From the NCBI RefSeq assembly GCF_040581485.1, contig NC_090129.1:33156764-33220763 (forward strand): a DNA stretch of 64,000 nt, given 5' to 3'. The position numbers and the translations under genes were made by a program. Origin of the DNA: Linepithema humile. Its lineage: Eukaryota > Arthropoda > Insecta > Hymenoptera > Formicidae. Of the stretch, positions 37,621 through 50,059 are shown one piece after another (position 1 is the stretch's first letter; each line of letters opens with the position of its first letter). The notes under the pieces are model-generated. The model was not told the origin of the DNA, did no database searches, and saw only the letters and a program-made list of their open reading frames with translations.

Positions 37621-40600
37621 TTATTTTTTAGTTTCGTCGGCAGTAGTATGAATGTTGACCTCCTGACGGACCTTGTGACCGCGGAAACTCGCTTGGATCT
37701 TAGTCGCTGCTTTATGCAAGTCCGGATCGGCCAAATCGATCCCTTCTAACTCCTGCACAGCGTCTTGCATCTGCAGCAGAGTTTGAGAAAAGAGCCGTGA
37801 AACGTGGAGCGTGGTAGTCGTTTCTTAAAGTCATTCTAAATTCTTTTCCTCGACGAAAAGTACAATTTTCTAAACGGAATCCGCACGGCCGGCGTCGCGC
37901 TGCCAAAATTATGCCCTAAATGAGAAACTTAGACTGCACGTGATCCCGCTGTGCATCAACTAGCCCGTACGTAATTAATCGATACGACACGAAAGTAACT
38001 TAAACTTTGTAGGCCATGCCGGTCTACTGGTCTCGGGACGAGCTTTAGTAGCGCTTCGGTACGCAGATGATCATCTTCAGCTTGGAAGGCAGCTGTCGAT
38101 TACTCGCCGAGTGTGGATCAGCATAATGTCAAAGGATCTAACAATAGCCTTCTCTCACGAACCTCGGCACAGAAATGATCGATCACGGCGACCTTGTGCA
38201 TCAAAACCTGTCACTACTGCTTCATCGATCGGATCGAACATCGGTGTATCGGATAAAGAAAAAAAAAAAGAAAAAAAATACTTTGATTACAATGTATTTA
38301 AAAAAAGACAAGACGCTTAGCGTTTTTTAAATAATAATACGCAATGCGGGCAATGCAAACCGGCGATCGTGACGCGCGCTTTTCAGAAAGATAATTTGGA
38401 AAAAAAAATGTGCCACCGTAATTAATGAATTCGCTGAGGCTACGAGCTCACATTATCTCATAAGCGCGCTGCAGCGGGGAAAATATGAAACTGATTCATT
38501 ATGCATTAATAAAATAGCCTATCAACGAAATGACCTCTCGCAACACTTAGGGGGCTTAAATCAGCAGCAGGAGGGGTTACTACTCTACAGGGGCACTTTA
38601 CTCTATCATAATTAGTTGTGTTTGCTCCACCAGTCCCGTAATCGTTTGTTCCGCCGGCGAACCGAGACACTATGTGTCTTTGTGATAAAGTTTTCTTAGA
38701 AACTTAATTCTCATTAGAGGGGACTAATTAATTTGCACTGCGTAAAATTGCTGAGAAAATTTCGTAACGTCGAAATATATATATATATTCTGGCAAACGC
38801 AACTCTGTTAATCTCGGTAAATTGACTCAATCAGACGCAGTGGTTTATTGCATAATGGACAACGGAGAATAACCGGGTATAACATTTTCCTAGACAATCG
38901 GGTATAGCGTCAGGTCAGGTGAGGTTCCGCGGAGGGTCAATAGCTCGTATTAAGCTCTGCGGAGAGGGCCGTACGCGGATGCTAGATAGAACAGTTTGCC
39001 GCCTATCTAACGCGCTCTTTGATCAATAGTTAGCGAGTCTATACATCCAGTACGAGAGATTGACGAATTAACTTACCTTTTCTTCTATCTTGGCAGTCGC
39101 GCTCTCGACCGCCGACTTGACAGCCGCAGTGGTCTGTTCCTTTCTCGACATGTGGCCCCGGAAGGTCGCCTGTATCTTCGTCACCGCGTGACAGAGCTCT
39201 ACGGAACAGAAAGCCGTTTCAGAAACGATCTCTCGCCGAGACTCGGAAATTCTCATTTCCAAGCGTACAGTCAGCTCACCCTTATCGCCGGGAGGGAATT
39301 CCTCCTGCAGCTGTGCCTCCGTCGGTTCCGAGGGCGCCTCCTCGGTTTTCGTTGGCCCCGACGTTGTTTCCGACACTTTTAGACTTTTCCTGGCGTGATG
39401 GCCGCGGAATACCGCTTGTATTTTCGTGGCCGCCGCCTCTTCCTTCTCCTTTTCGTCCTCTACGTCCTCTTTTTCTTTCTCCTTGTCCGAGGACTCCTCT
39501 TTCGTTGCACTGTCTTCCGCCGGTTTTGAGATATCTTCGAACAAGAGTGATTAAAATCATTTTCCTGCCAGTCGGGTTTTTATGTAAAACTTAAATTCAA
39601 AGACACGTCGAGTTTAATAAATGTCTCTTTCGTGGAATAATAAAGACCTAAAAAAATCCGACTATAAATAATGAATAATGAAATATAATGACGCGGACAC
39701 AAATTACTTGCTGTAAGACATAAGCTTATATAAGCCTCCAATAAATTTTCCTAAGGGAAGCGACCCTAAATTGTCCGGAAAACCCGCAACTGACTGGAGA
39801 AAGGGCGCGGCTTCTGATACATCCCGTATATTAGAAATGGCCGCCGTGTTAGCCACAGTTCACCTACATTTATTCCGAACATTTCACCTTCCACAGACAC
39901 GTCCAGAGCGACAAGTATCGATTAGCGTTTCTATTTTCGCGCTGCATGTTCGAGATTGCGGCGCCTAATATACATTTTTAATATTTCACGCTCTGATAGA
40001 ATGATGCACACAAATATCGATTGATACTTCCAATTTCGTCTAATTAATCGGTTAAATCGCGTCAAATTAAACTTTTGCGTGTCCTCACTGATCAATCGAT
40101 GTTATATCATCGATATATCGGCATGATGTTCCGTCACGTTCTTAGGCAATTAATTCACGCGGCGCGATTTTTCCGTAGAAATCGCGAGAGATTTCAATCA
40201 ATGTTCCTGTTCATCATTTTGCTTCATTTGTTCCGTCAAGCGAGTGGATATAATAAAGATTGATCTTAGCGTCTTTTATACAAAGATCTTCCAGATTTCA
40301 TTAAATGTTCTCAGAAGTCTCAAGTCCATTACTGGCATCCTTGATTTTTCACAAATAGGATAACGCGTCTTCATCGATCTGACTCGAAGGACGTGATCTG
40401 GTTTAATCATGCATTATTAATTCATGAAATTCTGTAAGCTCAAGCAAATGCAAAAATTACAGGTGCAAGGACGAAACGTGACAGTATTGGAAAATGAATT
40501 TTTTTTTTTTTTTTTTTTTTTGTTTGGAAAAGCAGGGAATACTTCAACTATTGAGCGATTTTGCGCGACACGGTTTCCCTAGGTTACCACTCGACGAAGC

Positions 40601-43600
40601 AAGTGGGAATTCAAGGAATGCCCCGGCACTTTCGCGACGAGCAATGAATTTTTTTCTTCAGTTATGCACCTTCCGGTTGTTTTACTACGTTGTGCAAAGC
40701 TTGGCGGATCGACCGTGCAAGTTGGCGGTAATTTTATCGACGTTTATGTTTATGTATACAGTAAAGCTTACAAAGTGAGCAAAAATTGTGCGCAAAGAGA
40801 AAGGATAAAAGCGGGAGCGCATTTTACACGCGTGTGCGAAGCGCGTATTAAATTTCAGTTGAAAGCTAAAGTGCTTATCTGGGTGCTCAGCTATTTGGAA
40901 CCGCAATTTCATCTTCGAGCATCTCTGTCACAACGTTTTTACAACGACAATGTTTCGCGAATAGCTTGTCGCTCTCATTTCTTTCTTGACATCACGCAAG
41001 GATGTTCCCCGTCATTGATCCATCCCAGACCTTGTTACTACCCTCAAGGAAATCAAACTTCCCATTAGAGAAACATCGTTACCTTGATTATGCAACCATG
41101 CAGTCCTAAATGGAGGAATTTCATTTTATCGCTGAAACTAACATAAACTCGGCTGCGTTGTTAATTGCTTTATTTTTTTTCTACAAAAATGTATGGCACA
41201 CGAGTTTCTCTCTAGAGGTAATTTTAATCGTGTGAAAAACCCCGCGGGAGTAATTCTTGGCTAATATTTTTAGCAATTTATCCATTAATACCTTGCGGTG
41301 CACAGTTTTATTTTTTATTTAAAAATAAAAAAACAGCTATTTTAATTTCAAGCTACCAATATTAATTGACAAAGTGTGTTAATCAGTTTCGAAACATTTT
41401 TATCCGATAAAAACGGATCACGGTTTAATAATTATTTGCGAAACATTCGATTATTGCCTTTGAGCGATAAAAGGGTGCGATAACGATAAACTCGAGCGTA
41501 TACGAGGTGGGAAGACCTACAAATCTTGAGGTTTACTCTACGATGGAGGTAGTTCTTTTTCGTGAACGTCCGAGAGAATTTATTTCGCGCATTTATCTAT
41601 CGGTTTACGCTCGTCGGCTCCCTGCGAAATAACTGTCAGCCACAAACAGCTGATCTAAAATCGCTTTCGAGCTTTCGAGTGTGCAATTACTTCCGCCGCT
41701 TATCGCTAACGATAACGATCTCTTTTTACCCGGCGCTCACGGAGCGCTCGCGCTCGATACGTGTCCTCTCGGATGTGCAGGCAAGAAGTGAAGGAAGCGA
41801 ATCGCGTCCCTCGCACGCCTAACAATCGCGTCGTCGATCATCAATTTTTGTGCGCTCAATACGCGATGCTAATGGTGTGACGAGCGCGCGATTCGCGTGC
41901 CTCGGGACAATATCACTTCAGCCCCCGCCCGCGCACGTCCGCCGCTTTTAACCCCGTTTTACTCCCGGCGATACATGCACGCGAGGATCGTTGAATCCGC
42001 GAGGCGGCTTTTCGGGTCGCACTCGCGCCGCGACTCACCTGCGTCGGAGGAGCGCGTCGCCGCTTGCTCGCTCGCTCGGCTTTCTCACCTGCACATCCAC
42101 GCGCGGCTCGGTCTGACGTGCAACTGACTGTTCCCGGGCACCGGCGACCCCGTTTATAATAGCGGCCGATCACGGCCCTGCCGCGCCGCCCGTTCGCAGT
42201 CGCAGTTCTCCGATTCTCACCCCGCGATGAGGAACACCGCGAAACAGGGCCGTCGCAGGTGTCGCTTAAACCTCCGTGCTCTATTTATTTTGCTTATTCT
42301 TTTGTTTGCTTTTACTATCGATAACCTGTCCAAGCACACTCACTTGCCCCAGAATAATTTCCCTCCGCGTTCCGTTAATTTGCAAAAAACTACCAAATGG
42401 CTTGGTCCATTTCGGTGGACTGAGCCATCTTCTTCTCGGTGAGTTCCAAAAAATAGACGTTTTTATTTTGCTCTTCTTTATTCATTCATAAAGTGATTCA
42501 AAGCAAAGCAAAATGTTTGACGTCTCTTGTGCTTTTCACGATACCCACAATCAGCGTGGTTAATTATACACCTGCGATTGCATTTAGATTTTTTTCTTTC
42601 TTGTTCTGTGATACGTAATCCTTTTTTTTTCTTTTCATTCTCAATTAATTTACGAATATTGGAAAAATTACGACAAATGCGAAGGAAAATTCTTTAATGG
42701 TAGTGTCCTATTTCTCTTTTTAGAAATATTATTTCTCATGTTATCCCGTTAGAAATCTCAAAGAGTATGTTTTCTGAACGCTTTAAGCTCGGTAGCGGTA
42801 GTACTGTCACGGCATCTAAATCGCGAAGAAGCCGGTGACGGCAGCAAAGAGGATTAAAGAAAAAGCTGGCGTACACAGTTTACAAACTCAATTGAAATTG
42901 GCGTCGATGAGTGATAGACTATATAGTATTACGTTTAAGCCGCTTATTCGCTAATGAACTGCTCATATTACTGTGCGCCAGTCAGGAATATTGAAAATAA
43001 GTACTGCACAATTGAAACGTAATATTTCATTCTACATCCGACTTATACTAACGAAAAAATACACTTATATACGTTCTACCATTTATTCTTTGCTATATAA
43101 TCAGCTTTCCTCAACGTAATCTACCGTTATCATCGCACGAATCGTGAAATAATCTTTTTGCACAACTAAAACGATCGCCATTTTGAGAAATGATAACGAT
43201 CCGCAATTGTGGCCTGCAGAACTAGGTCAGACGCGTTATTCTTTTTATGTATAGATTGTTATAATTAGAGTAACCATTTAGTCATGTAAAAATACACGAT
43301 CTGTTAAAATTTTGCAAAAAACTTGAAAAAAATTTTCCAAAAAAAAAAATCTTCCAAATACTTTAAATATTTGTTTATCCGAGAAAATATTGTTTTTTTT
43401 TTAAAGAAAAGCAACATTGTTTAACGGTATTTTTTTTTATATTTAATTTCTGTGGCTTAGAGCTTTTTGTTTGTATCGAGAAAGATACATTCGAAACTGC
43501 AATATTTTTAAAATAAATCAACATCCTATCTTTGCAAGACTTTTATATATCGATATTCATTTATTCATCATTCTATGATACAATTCTTGTTCGATCGCGT

Positions 43601-45491
43601 TTTATGCGAGCCACATAGAATCCATCTATGCAACTACGTCGGTACTGATGAAACCCAATATCTCGCATGCAGAAATTCGTTGAAACTCCGAGTAATTGAT
43701 TCTGCTCGAAGCAAGCTGCATTGCATGGTTTTCACTACAGCCAGTAAAGTAGAACGTGCTAAAATTGATTAACAAAATTTCCAAGATTGTATCAGCTTGT
43801 GATAAGCTAATTTTCTCAATTACTAATTACTAATTAGTGTCTTGTGCAACACACAGTGCGGAAGTTACGTATGAAAAGATATTATCGCTTCGTCAGACAA
43901 ATAAGAACGTAATTTAGATATTATCAGTTTATCAAACAAATAGGAATGCACTTCTGCAATATGCGGTAAATCAATATTTTCAGAGTTCGCTCTCTTTCTA
44001 TTTTATTATTCTTATTACAAAAAATTCCCTACATTGCAATGTAGTACATTAATACTTGCGAAAGGACACCTTTACAATGTATCGTTATTTCATTAATACA
44101 CATTTTTACTGAAAGATCTAAAAATTGTGCTAGATACAGATCTGAATAAATTTTATTGGACATTCAAAATTTATCAATAGAGCGCTCGATCTTTTTCACG
44201 CAATCGTGTAATATTACTGTATTAATACTGCTATATTAATGAGGGAAAAAAAACGATGTGTCACAAACGTTCTCGTAAAAATTTCTTCTTTAATAATATA
44301 ATAAGACTTTTTACGAATATTTTTCTGTTGTTCATTTTAATTCGGCACAATCGTCTCGCCATGTCTGACGTTTATAAAAGGAAATTTTCGTAGAAGAGTT
44401 GAACCTTGACATACATCACGCGATCAGTGCTTCTATCGGTATTTTGATACACCCCCATCAGATTCCACAGGCGTCCTATTTTTCGCTCGCCAAGATAGTG
44501 AAGTTTGGCACACTATTACTGAGAATTGCATTACCGCAATTTATTGAGAAAATTTTGAATAAATACGATGGCTCTGCATTTCTCGGAAATTTAATTTAAA
44601 ACAGAGAAAGCACAATTTATATGTGTAACATTTAAATAGGGATTTGAAAAGTTTGAATTTTTATTTTATTAAAGTACGTTTTGTTATTAAATAAAAATAT
44701 TTTATATTCTACACATTTGATCTCGTCTTGGATATTATTTTTAGACAAAATCCAAATTTATTCTCTCTCTTAGCCGCTAAAAGAATTTAGATATTCAACT
44801 AATCTAAAAAAGCAATTCATTACTTAAAGAAAACAGGGTTTTAAGAATTTCTGTTCAATTTGGCTAACAAACTATTTTTAATCCACTTCTATGAAAAGGA
44901 CAATCAAGACCGATTCTCTGATATTAATCTCGCGGAACATAAAGAGGAAAATTTTAGTTGAATGCTAAAAATTTCTACATTCATCATTGCACACACCAAA
45001 TGCATTCATTACGCAGCAAATAGTCGTTCGTCCTGCCGACCCCTACTGATTGCATTGATATTACTGAAGCGTGCGCGCAATCAGCTCGAAAGATCTAACG
45101 AAGTGAACAGAGGTACATTTGTCACCCGTGAAACAAAGCAGGCTCTGTCATTGTCAAGATAAACAACGCCGAAGTTCTGCGGTGCTCGCAGTCTATAGAG
45201 ATTAAAACTTCTAATGGCACAAAGCACGAAGCGACAAAAAGCGTCACACAATTTAATCGTCATCGTACAAAAATGTAAAACGTCATGCAGACTGCATTAG
45301 CGAAAATTTGCGAAAAACAAGATTGCGTTTATTGTGCGGCTTTGTAAAGTTCACATGATCGCCCCAATGACGCTTGGTACAATTAGCAAATTTAGAAGGG
45401 ACGATCGCTCACCCCCGTTCTTGACGGAATCGCCTTCTTTCGCCTCGTCCACCGCTGGCTGAACGCTCTCCTTGCTAGTGTTGCATCCCAT
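37621..45491 (-). CDS. igl: igloo: neuronal IQ-motif calmodulin-binding protein
   Basis: Homologue of Drosophila igloo, the GAP-43/neurogranin-like calmodulin-binding protein. Four coding exons (45413-45491, 39280-39534, 39077-39198, 37621-37770) join in phase and give 201 aa. The start MGCNTSKESVQPAVDE has Gly2 and Cys3, as in dually acylated (myristoyl plus palmitoyl) membrane proteins. Three IQ motifs follow, one per exon: TKIQAVFRGHHARK (about residues 63-76), TKIQATFRGHMSRK (118-131) and TKIQASFRGHKVRQ (175-188). All keep the IQxxxRGxxxR core that binds calcium-free calmodulin. Between them the sequence is acidic and rich in Glu, Lys and Ser (KEKEKEDVEDEKEKEE). Intron 1 is about 5.9 kb and holds a second promoter (42098-42158) that could make forms without the acylated N-terminus. 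Confidence 0.93.
40499..40521. repeat. Poly(T) tract of about 23 bp
   Basis: A T run lies in igl intron 1 with no retroelement body next to it. Confidence 0.85.
42039..42125 (-). other. Candidate alternative first exon of igl
   Basis: Starting at the Inr A (42125), the minus strand runs into two strong donors: GTGCAG|GTGAGA (exon end 42089) and GACGCAG|GTGAGT (exon end 42039). Both point toward igl exon 2. The exon has no useful ATG frame (its only early ATG reads Met-Cys-Arg-stop), so it would act as 5' UTR. Translation would then begin at a downstream Met, losing the acylated Gly2-Cys3 N-terminus. Confidence 0.45.
42098..42158 (-). promoter_or_regulatory. Intronic TATA + Inr + DPE core promoter in igl
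   Basis: The minus strand reads TATAAA at 42158-42153 and TCAGTT at 42127-42122, an arthropod initiator with A+1 at 42125. That puts the TATA at -33. GGATG lies at +28 to +32 (42098-42094), a full match to the DPE consensus RGWYV. The spacing is canonical for all three. The promoter points toward igl exon 2. Confidence 0.6.
42227..42438 (+). other. Exon-like frame with signal-anchor, antisense in igl intron
   Basis: The plus strand has an ATG frame of 70 codons that ends at CTTCTCG|GTGAGT, a near-perfect donor, with an in-frame stop immediately inside the putative intron. The peptide begins MRNTAKQGRRRCRLNLR, then ALFILLILLFAFTI, a basic-then-hydrophobic signal-anchor as in type II membrane proteins such as Golgi enzymes, then a Pro/Asn-rich stem. 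I found no convincing downstream exon before igl exon 1, so the gene, if real, is incomplete here or non-coding. Its start is about 100 bp from the minus-strand initiator, divergent. Confidence 0.3.
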
Positions 45492-45750
45492 GTTTGTCTT
45501 CGTCCGTTTCTTCTTTTTTTTCTTAGTTTTTTTTTTTTCTTACGTAAGACTTAAATCACGTCGTCGAGAAGCGTATTATTGGAATTCCCTCATTAACATT
45601 GCGTTACCCAGTAAAAAAAGTAGCATCGAGTTATCACTAGAGTGTCTCAATGCGGCAATAGTCTCGGTAACAAATATGGTAGTCACGTTTTACGTTTTAT
45701 CGGGAGGCCGAGAAAAATATAAATTTTCTTCGCGGTCCTTCTAACTTATT

Positions 45751-45772
45751 CTCCTCTCTCTCTCTCTCTCTC
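45751..45772. repeat. (CT)n microsatellite
   Basis: A pyrimidine-rich CT run on the plus strand lies about 260 bp upstream of the igl start codon, so it is within the igl 5' UTR, an intron or the proximal promoter. On the igl strand it is (GA)n, which can serve as GAGA-factor sites. Confidence 0.9.
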
Positions 45773-47157
45773 TTGCACTCACTCTTCCCTTTATTTGTTC
45801 CACCCCTCCGCCTTTCCGCCCTCCGCGACTTTTCTCTCTATCTCTTACCGTCCAAGAATCCTATATGTATAAAATATTGAGCTACGCCTGAGGTCCTTTT
45901 ATTGCCGTTATATCCGTTTAATAATGAAATAGTTATCTTTTTTTAGTGAAAACTTCTAAGCTGCTAAGTATTACTCGCAAGCTCTCCGCTCGCTTTAATT
46001 GACTAAAATTCGGCGATTTTGATTCAGAGTTACCTTCCACCTTTCTCTCCTTCTCTTTCCCACTCTGTATCTATGTGTGCGTTTCGCCAGCACACACGTT
46101 CCTCCTGCGCCTCCACCCCTCGCTTCCTTCCGTTATTCGGGGGTTACTGACACGTCGCGTGGCGCCGGCACCTGCGAGACAATCCTTCACACTCGAAAGC
46201 AATCCAAGCTACCTCATGCGTCTCGTCGTTGTCACGCGACGCCCGGCGTCCTGTTGCGTCCACTTCTCCGACGAAGAATTCTACCGGGCGATCGTGGCTC
46301 GTCGAAAGCCGAGCATCACGAGCTAAGCACGCAAGCGAGAAAACCCGTCGACGTCGCGAGCCGTACTGGCGTCGCTCACTTACGACCCTGCCCTTGCTCG
46401 CGTGGCGACCGAGCGATTGTAGTACCAGTCGCGCTCTATGTATATCGCCGATATATAGATATTCGCGCCACGCAAAACCCCCGTTTTCTCTCGCGGAGGA
46501 GCGTGGAGGCGGCGGCGGCGGCGGCGGCACGCACGCGGAAGAGATCGCCACGTTTCTAGCCACGCTTCGGCCGGCGCGTAGCGGCACGCTGGCGGCAGGA
46601 GCTCAAAGCGCAAGCCTCGGCGTTTACCAATGTATGGCGAGTGTGTCCTTCCGTAAGGATTCGGCGCCGGGGCTCGATCTATGTAAATTGCAGCGGCGCG
46701 ATTGAACCGCTTCGATCCGATATGAAACTACGTCCCTTCGCGGATGACTGTGTCAAACGCGCCCGCCACTCCCCAATACTCTCATACTGCTCGCTATCCT
46801 CGCGGCTTCTCGCGACCTTAAAAGCGCATGATCGATTTCGCAGACGGTGGCATTTCGCTCGCCTAGACCATTGTTGGCAGACCGTTGCCAGACCGGCGCC
46901 AGCCTCTCCGTTCTTCTTGTTTTCTGGAACGAATATCGATCTCGCGGTCTTCACGGTGTGCACGCACGTAGCTCGCTGATATATCTCGGTCGTTACGCGA
47001 CATTAGGGCGACTTAGTGACGAACGTAAGCATGAAGATAAAGATTATAGATAAATTATACGATTTTTATATCGATCTCGAAGCGGCATTGCGCGGTTATA
47101 TATATATATCGAGAGTAAAAGAAATTTACATCATCGGAAAGTTTTAAAACTTTACTT

Positions 47158-47163
47158 TTTATT
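47158..47163 (-). terminator. Poly(A) signal of BUD13
   Basis: AATAAA on the minus strand lies about 54 nt past the BUD13 stop codon. Confidence 0.5.
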
Positions 47164-47216
47164 AACAATAAATGGAAATAGAATTGGAAAGTTCTGCTAT
47201 AGAAATACATGTGCGA

Positions 47217-50059
47217 TCACATATCAGCTGTACTCCACTTATAGGCTTCTTCCTGCCGCGCCACCTTCGCATTTTGTGATTCGAACCATTTCTTTTCGTA
47301 TCCGTTGCTTCTGTCGACGCCGTCCCATCGATGGCCGGGTTTGATACCGAATCGATTTGGCGCGAACGAACCTTGATATTGCGGTGGATCTAAAATTAAA
47401 GCGTTATTGAATGATGGTTCTTCTTAAGGTATACGACACGAAGAAACGTGGATATATTTTTGTTATTACCTTGCTTTCTCTTCCCCTCTTTTATCTGTTT
47501 TTGTTTTATATATTCCAACATAGGATCACCTTCTCTCTCTTGTTCCCTCAACTCTTTATCTAAATCTGCATCATCGGCATATCTCGCCAGAGGTTTATTC
47601 ATCTCATATAAATCGCTCTTTAATTTTTCCTCTCGATCCTCAACTTGTTTCAACCTAGAATAAAATACGAACAGCTGCATATTATCGTCTAAAGGTGACA
47701 TTTATTTCAATAGTAATAAAATAATGTGAAAATATATTCCAAATGAAAAAAAAGAAATATTAATAAGAAAAAACTGATAAAGATTGAAAGGAAATATCGC
47801 TCACCCTTTGCCCCACTTGGTGTACTTCTCATTCATCTCCTGCTGCTGTATTTCCTGTTCGCGTTTCTCCGCTGCTTCCGCTTCTAAATTGCGCTTTTTT
47901 CCCGTTTTGTCACGCATGATCGGAGCTTGCCCTATTCCGCTGACTGCTTTGCTTAGCTGAAACAATTTGAAACGGTCACTTATGGCCTGTCTCTCGCTCT
48001 CGCGCTGTTTGTCTCTGTCTCCATAAATAAACAATCACTTCCACAAATAAAACTCTTTCTTACTGCTATAAATATACTCTATATAAAGAACGTTACCTTG
48101 TTAAACTGTTCTACTTCTCGTCGTTTATGGGACTCGGTTTCCTCTCGTAATGCTCTCGCATCTTGAAGTCCTGCCGTTTTTCCGTCCAACGTTTTTGTCA
48201 TTCTACCGCTACTATCCTTCGAATGACTTTCCGCTCGTCCATGTTCGAAATCGTCCGTTTCTTCATCCCAGCGAGACTTTTTTCTTCTCTTCTCTCTCGT
48301 GTCCGAATACGATCGAGATTTACGATCTCGATCTTCATATTCTCTCTCCCGTTTATCCCTGTTTGACCTGTTAAAAAGTAATAGCTTGTTTACCATCTCG
48401 TCAATTAATATTTAATTATTTAATCGCAATAATCCTTATCAAAGCCTTGTCGTTTTTTTTCCGCGAAATTATATCAATTTACCTCGACATATCTTGTTTA
48501 CTCGATCTGGATGAATATTTATCGCGATAATCATGATGTCCTCTGTCGCTTTTCCGCAAACTGGAACGTGGTGAATCGTCTCTCCGAGACCGATGCTCTT
48601 TGTGCCGAGACGCACTCGAATCCGAGTCCTTTTTACTCCTTCTACTTTCATACAAATCTGTATCTGGATTCTGCTTGTGTTTTCTGGGTGGACTTATATC
48701 CGAATCACTGTCTCTGTGATTTAAACTCCGATGATTTCGTTTAGATGAACTGTGTGCTGAAGTCCGATGTTTCGTGTCTTTTCTAGGTGGACTTAAGTCT
48801 GAGTCAGAATTTTTAGATCGTCTGGGTGGACTCAAGTCTGAATCGTCATTATTTTTAGATTTTCGAGGCGGACTTAAGTCAGAATGATTATTTCTAGAAT
48901 GCCTAGGTGGACTCAAATCCGAATCATCATCTCTAAATCGTCCATGTCGACTTGAATTTACGTGTTTATCTTTAGAATGCCTAGGTGGACTTAAATCCGA
49001 GTCGTCATTTTTAGATTGCTTTTTATGTTTATTTTTAGAATGCCTAGGTGGACTTAAATCCGAGTCGTCATTTTTAGATTGCTTTTTATGTTTATTTTTA
49101 GAATGCCTAGATGGACTTAAATCCGAGTCGTCATTTTTAGATTGCTTTCTCTGTTTATTTTTAGAATGCCTAAGTGGACTCAAGTCGAAATCCTCATTCT
49201 CATGTTGTTCGGTATTTGTTGTGTCATCTCGATTTGTATTATCTGTACGATTAATAATAGTTAAATCCCCTTCTTCATTCTCGGTTATAATTTTCCACCT
49301 TTTCTTGTCTGAGAAATCAATCGGTCCACGTTCGTCAACTATTCCAGCAATTTGAGGAGCATCTTCTCCTTCTAAAAGAATATCGAATTCACCCTCTTCA
49401 ATGGGCCTCATATTCTTCAAATCTACATCATCGTCTATAATTTTTACTCTGAAAAAAATACATCCTATTATTTTAAATTTGAATGTTTTTATCGAGATTA
49501 AGTTATATATTCTTTAAAATAATACTTTATAGATATGAAGTGATTCTTTCCAAATTAGATAATATAATTTTGCACATTCCGCAATTAATTAATCTAAATG
49601 AAAATATATATAATAAAAATAAAAAGATGAGTTCTGAATAGTTATATTTTAATATTTGGAAATTGCTCATGATCATTTTCAGCAACATTGTGTGTCAAAA
49701 ATGCATCGATATTTGAGTAGTTTTATTCAGAAAATAATATACAATTTTATAAAAAAAATAATCTGCAACAATAAGGATAATGACATGAATGTAGTTATAT
49801 ATTGACATTATTACTTTGATATTGTTAATTCCTTCTGCCTTTTTTGCATTCCTTCCTGAAGCGTCATATGATGCAGTCAATAACATAACCTAACTTAACC
49901 TCAAAACATTCATTGTTGACACAAATTAAAATACCCACAGATTGATTCTTACGTTTTGATTCCTGTTTTTTGTTTCTTCTTCTTTTTCTTCTTCTTCTCA
50001 TCATTATTGCGCATATATTTTTTCAAGTATTCCTTCTGATTAATCACTTTGTTTTCCAT
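47217..50059 (-). CDS. Bud13: BUD13 homologue, RES splicing complex subunit
   Basis: BUD13 acts with SNIP1 and RBMX2 in the RES complex of activated spliceosomes. Six exons (49953-50059, 48483-49448, 48097-48367, 47805-47956, 47470-47654, 47217-47389) join in frame to 617 aa. The N-terminus MENKVINQKEYLKKYM then a Lys run is typical. Exon 2 carries SDLSPPRHSKN-type repeats, as in human BUD13, here partly a perfect 21-aa/63-bp array. The C-terminus is diagnostic: APIMRDKTGKKRNLEAE, EKYTKWGKG, MNKPLARYADDADLDKELRE, and the end FGIKPGHRWDGVDRSNGYE...YKWSTADM. I placed exon 4 at TTGTTTCAG|CTAAGC because that is the only acceptor with a good pyrimidine tract and matching phase. The frame extends further upstream but without a proper acceptor. 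Confidence 0.93.
48974..49162 (-). repeat. 63-bp coding VNTR in BUD13 (three near-identical units)
   Basis: Units start at 48974, 49037 and 49100 (exactly 63 bp apart), with a diverged copy from 49163. Each encodes 21 aa of the type SDLSPPRHSKNKHKKQSKND. The near identity, with synonymous sites also conserved, points to recent expansion in frame. Flanking units on both sides are shorter and diverged. Confidence 0.93.

Larger units (their letters stand above)
39535..45412. other. Large first intron of igl
   Basis: About 5.9 kb lies between igl coding exons 1 and 2. Most is AT-rich without coding signal. The exception is a sharply bounded CpG-rich island at about 41.85-42.45 kb. It contains a minus-strand core promoter with two donor sites and a plus-strand exon-like frame with a signal-anchor. 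Confidence 0.6.
45492..47216. other. CpG-rich 5' region of igl and 3' flank of BUD13
   Basis: The region upstream of the igl ATG is GC- and CpG-rich at about 46.1-46.95 kb, so six frames are open by chance. A minus-strand donor, GGGTC|GTAAGTGAG, at 46384/46383 could end a non-coding igl first exon. A TATATA lies about 70 bp upstream of it (46457-46452), but no good initiator follows. A CT microsatellite is at 45751-45772. Confidence 0.45.

Noticed and set aside
44399..44599. Plus-strand frame NLDIHHAISASIG... as a downstream exon of the 42227 frame
   Set aside because: The upstream acceptor is weak, the phase match is unproven and the peptide has no recognisable domain.
46077..46705. Two overlapping frames of about 160 codons on the plus strand and a 147-codon minus frame
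   Set aside because: All are in the CpG-rich island upstream of igl. They are mutually overlapping, Arg/Ala/Ser-rich and lack family signatures, so I treat them as chance.
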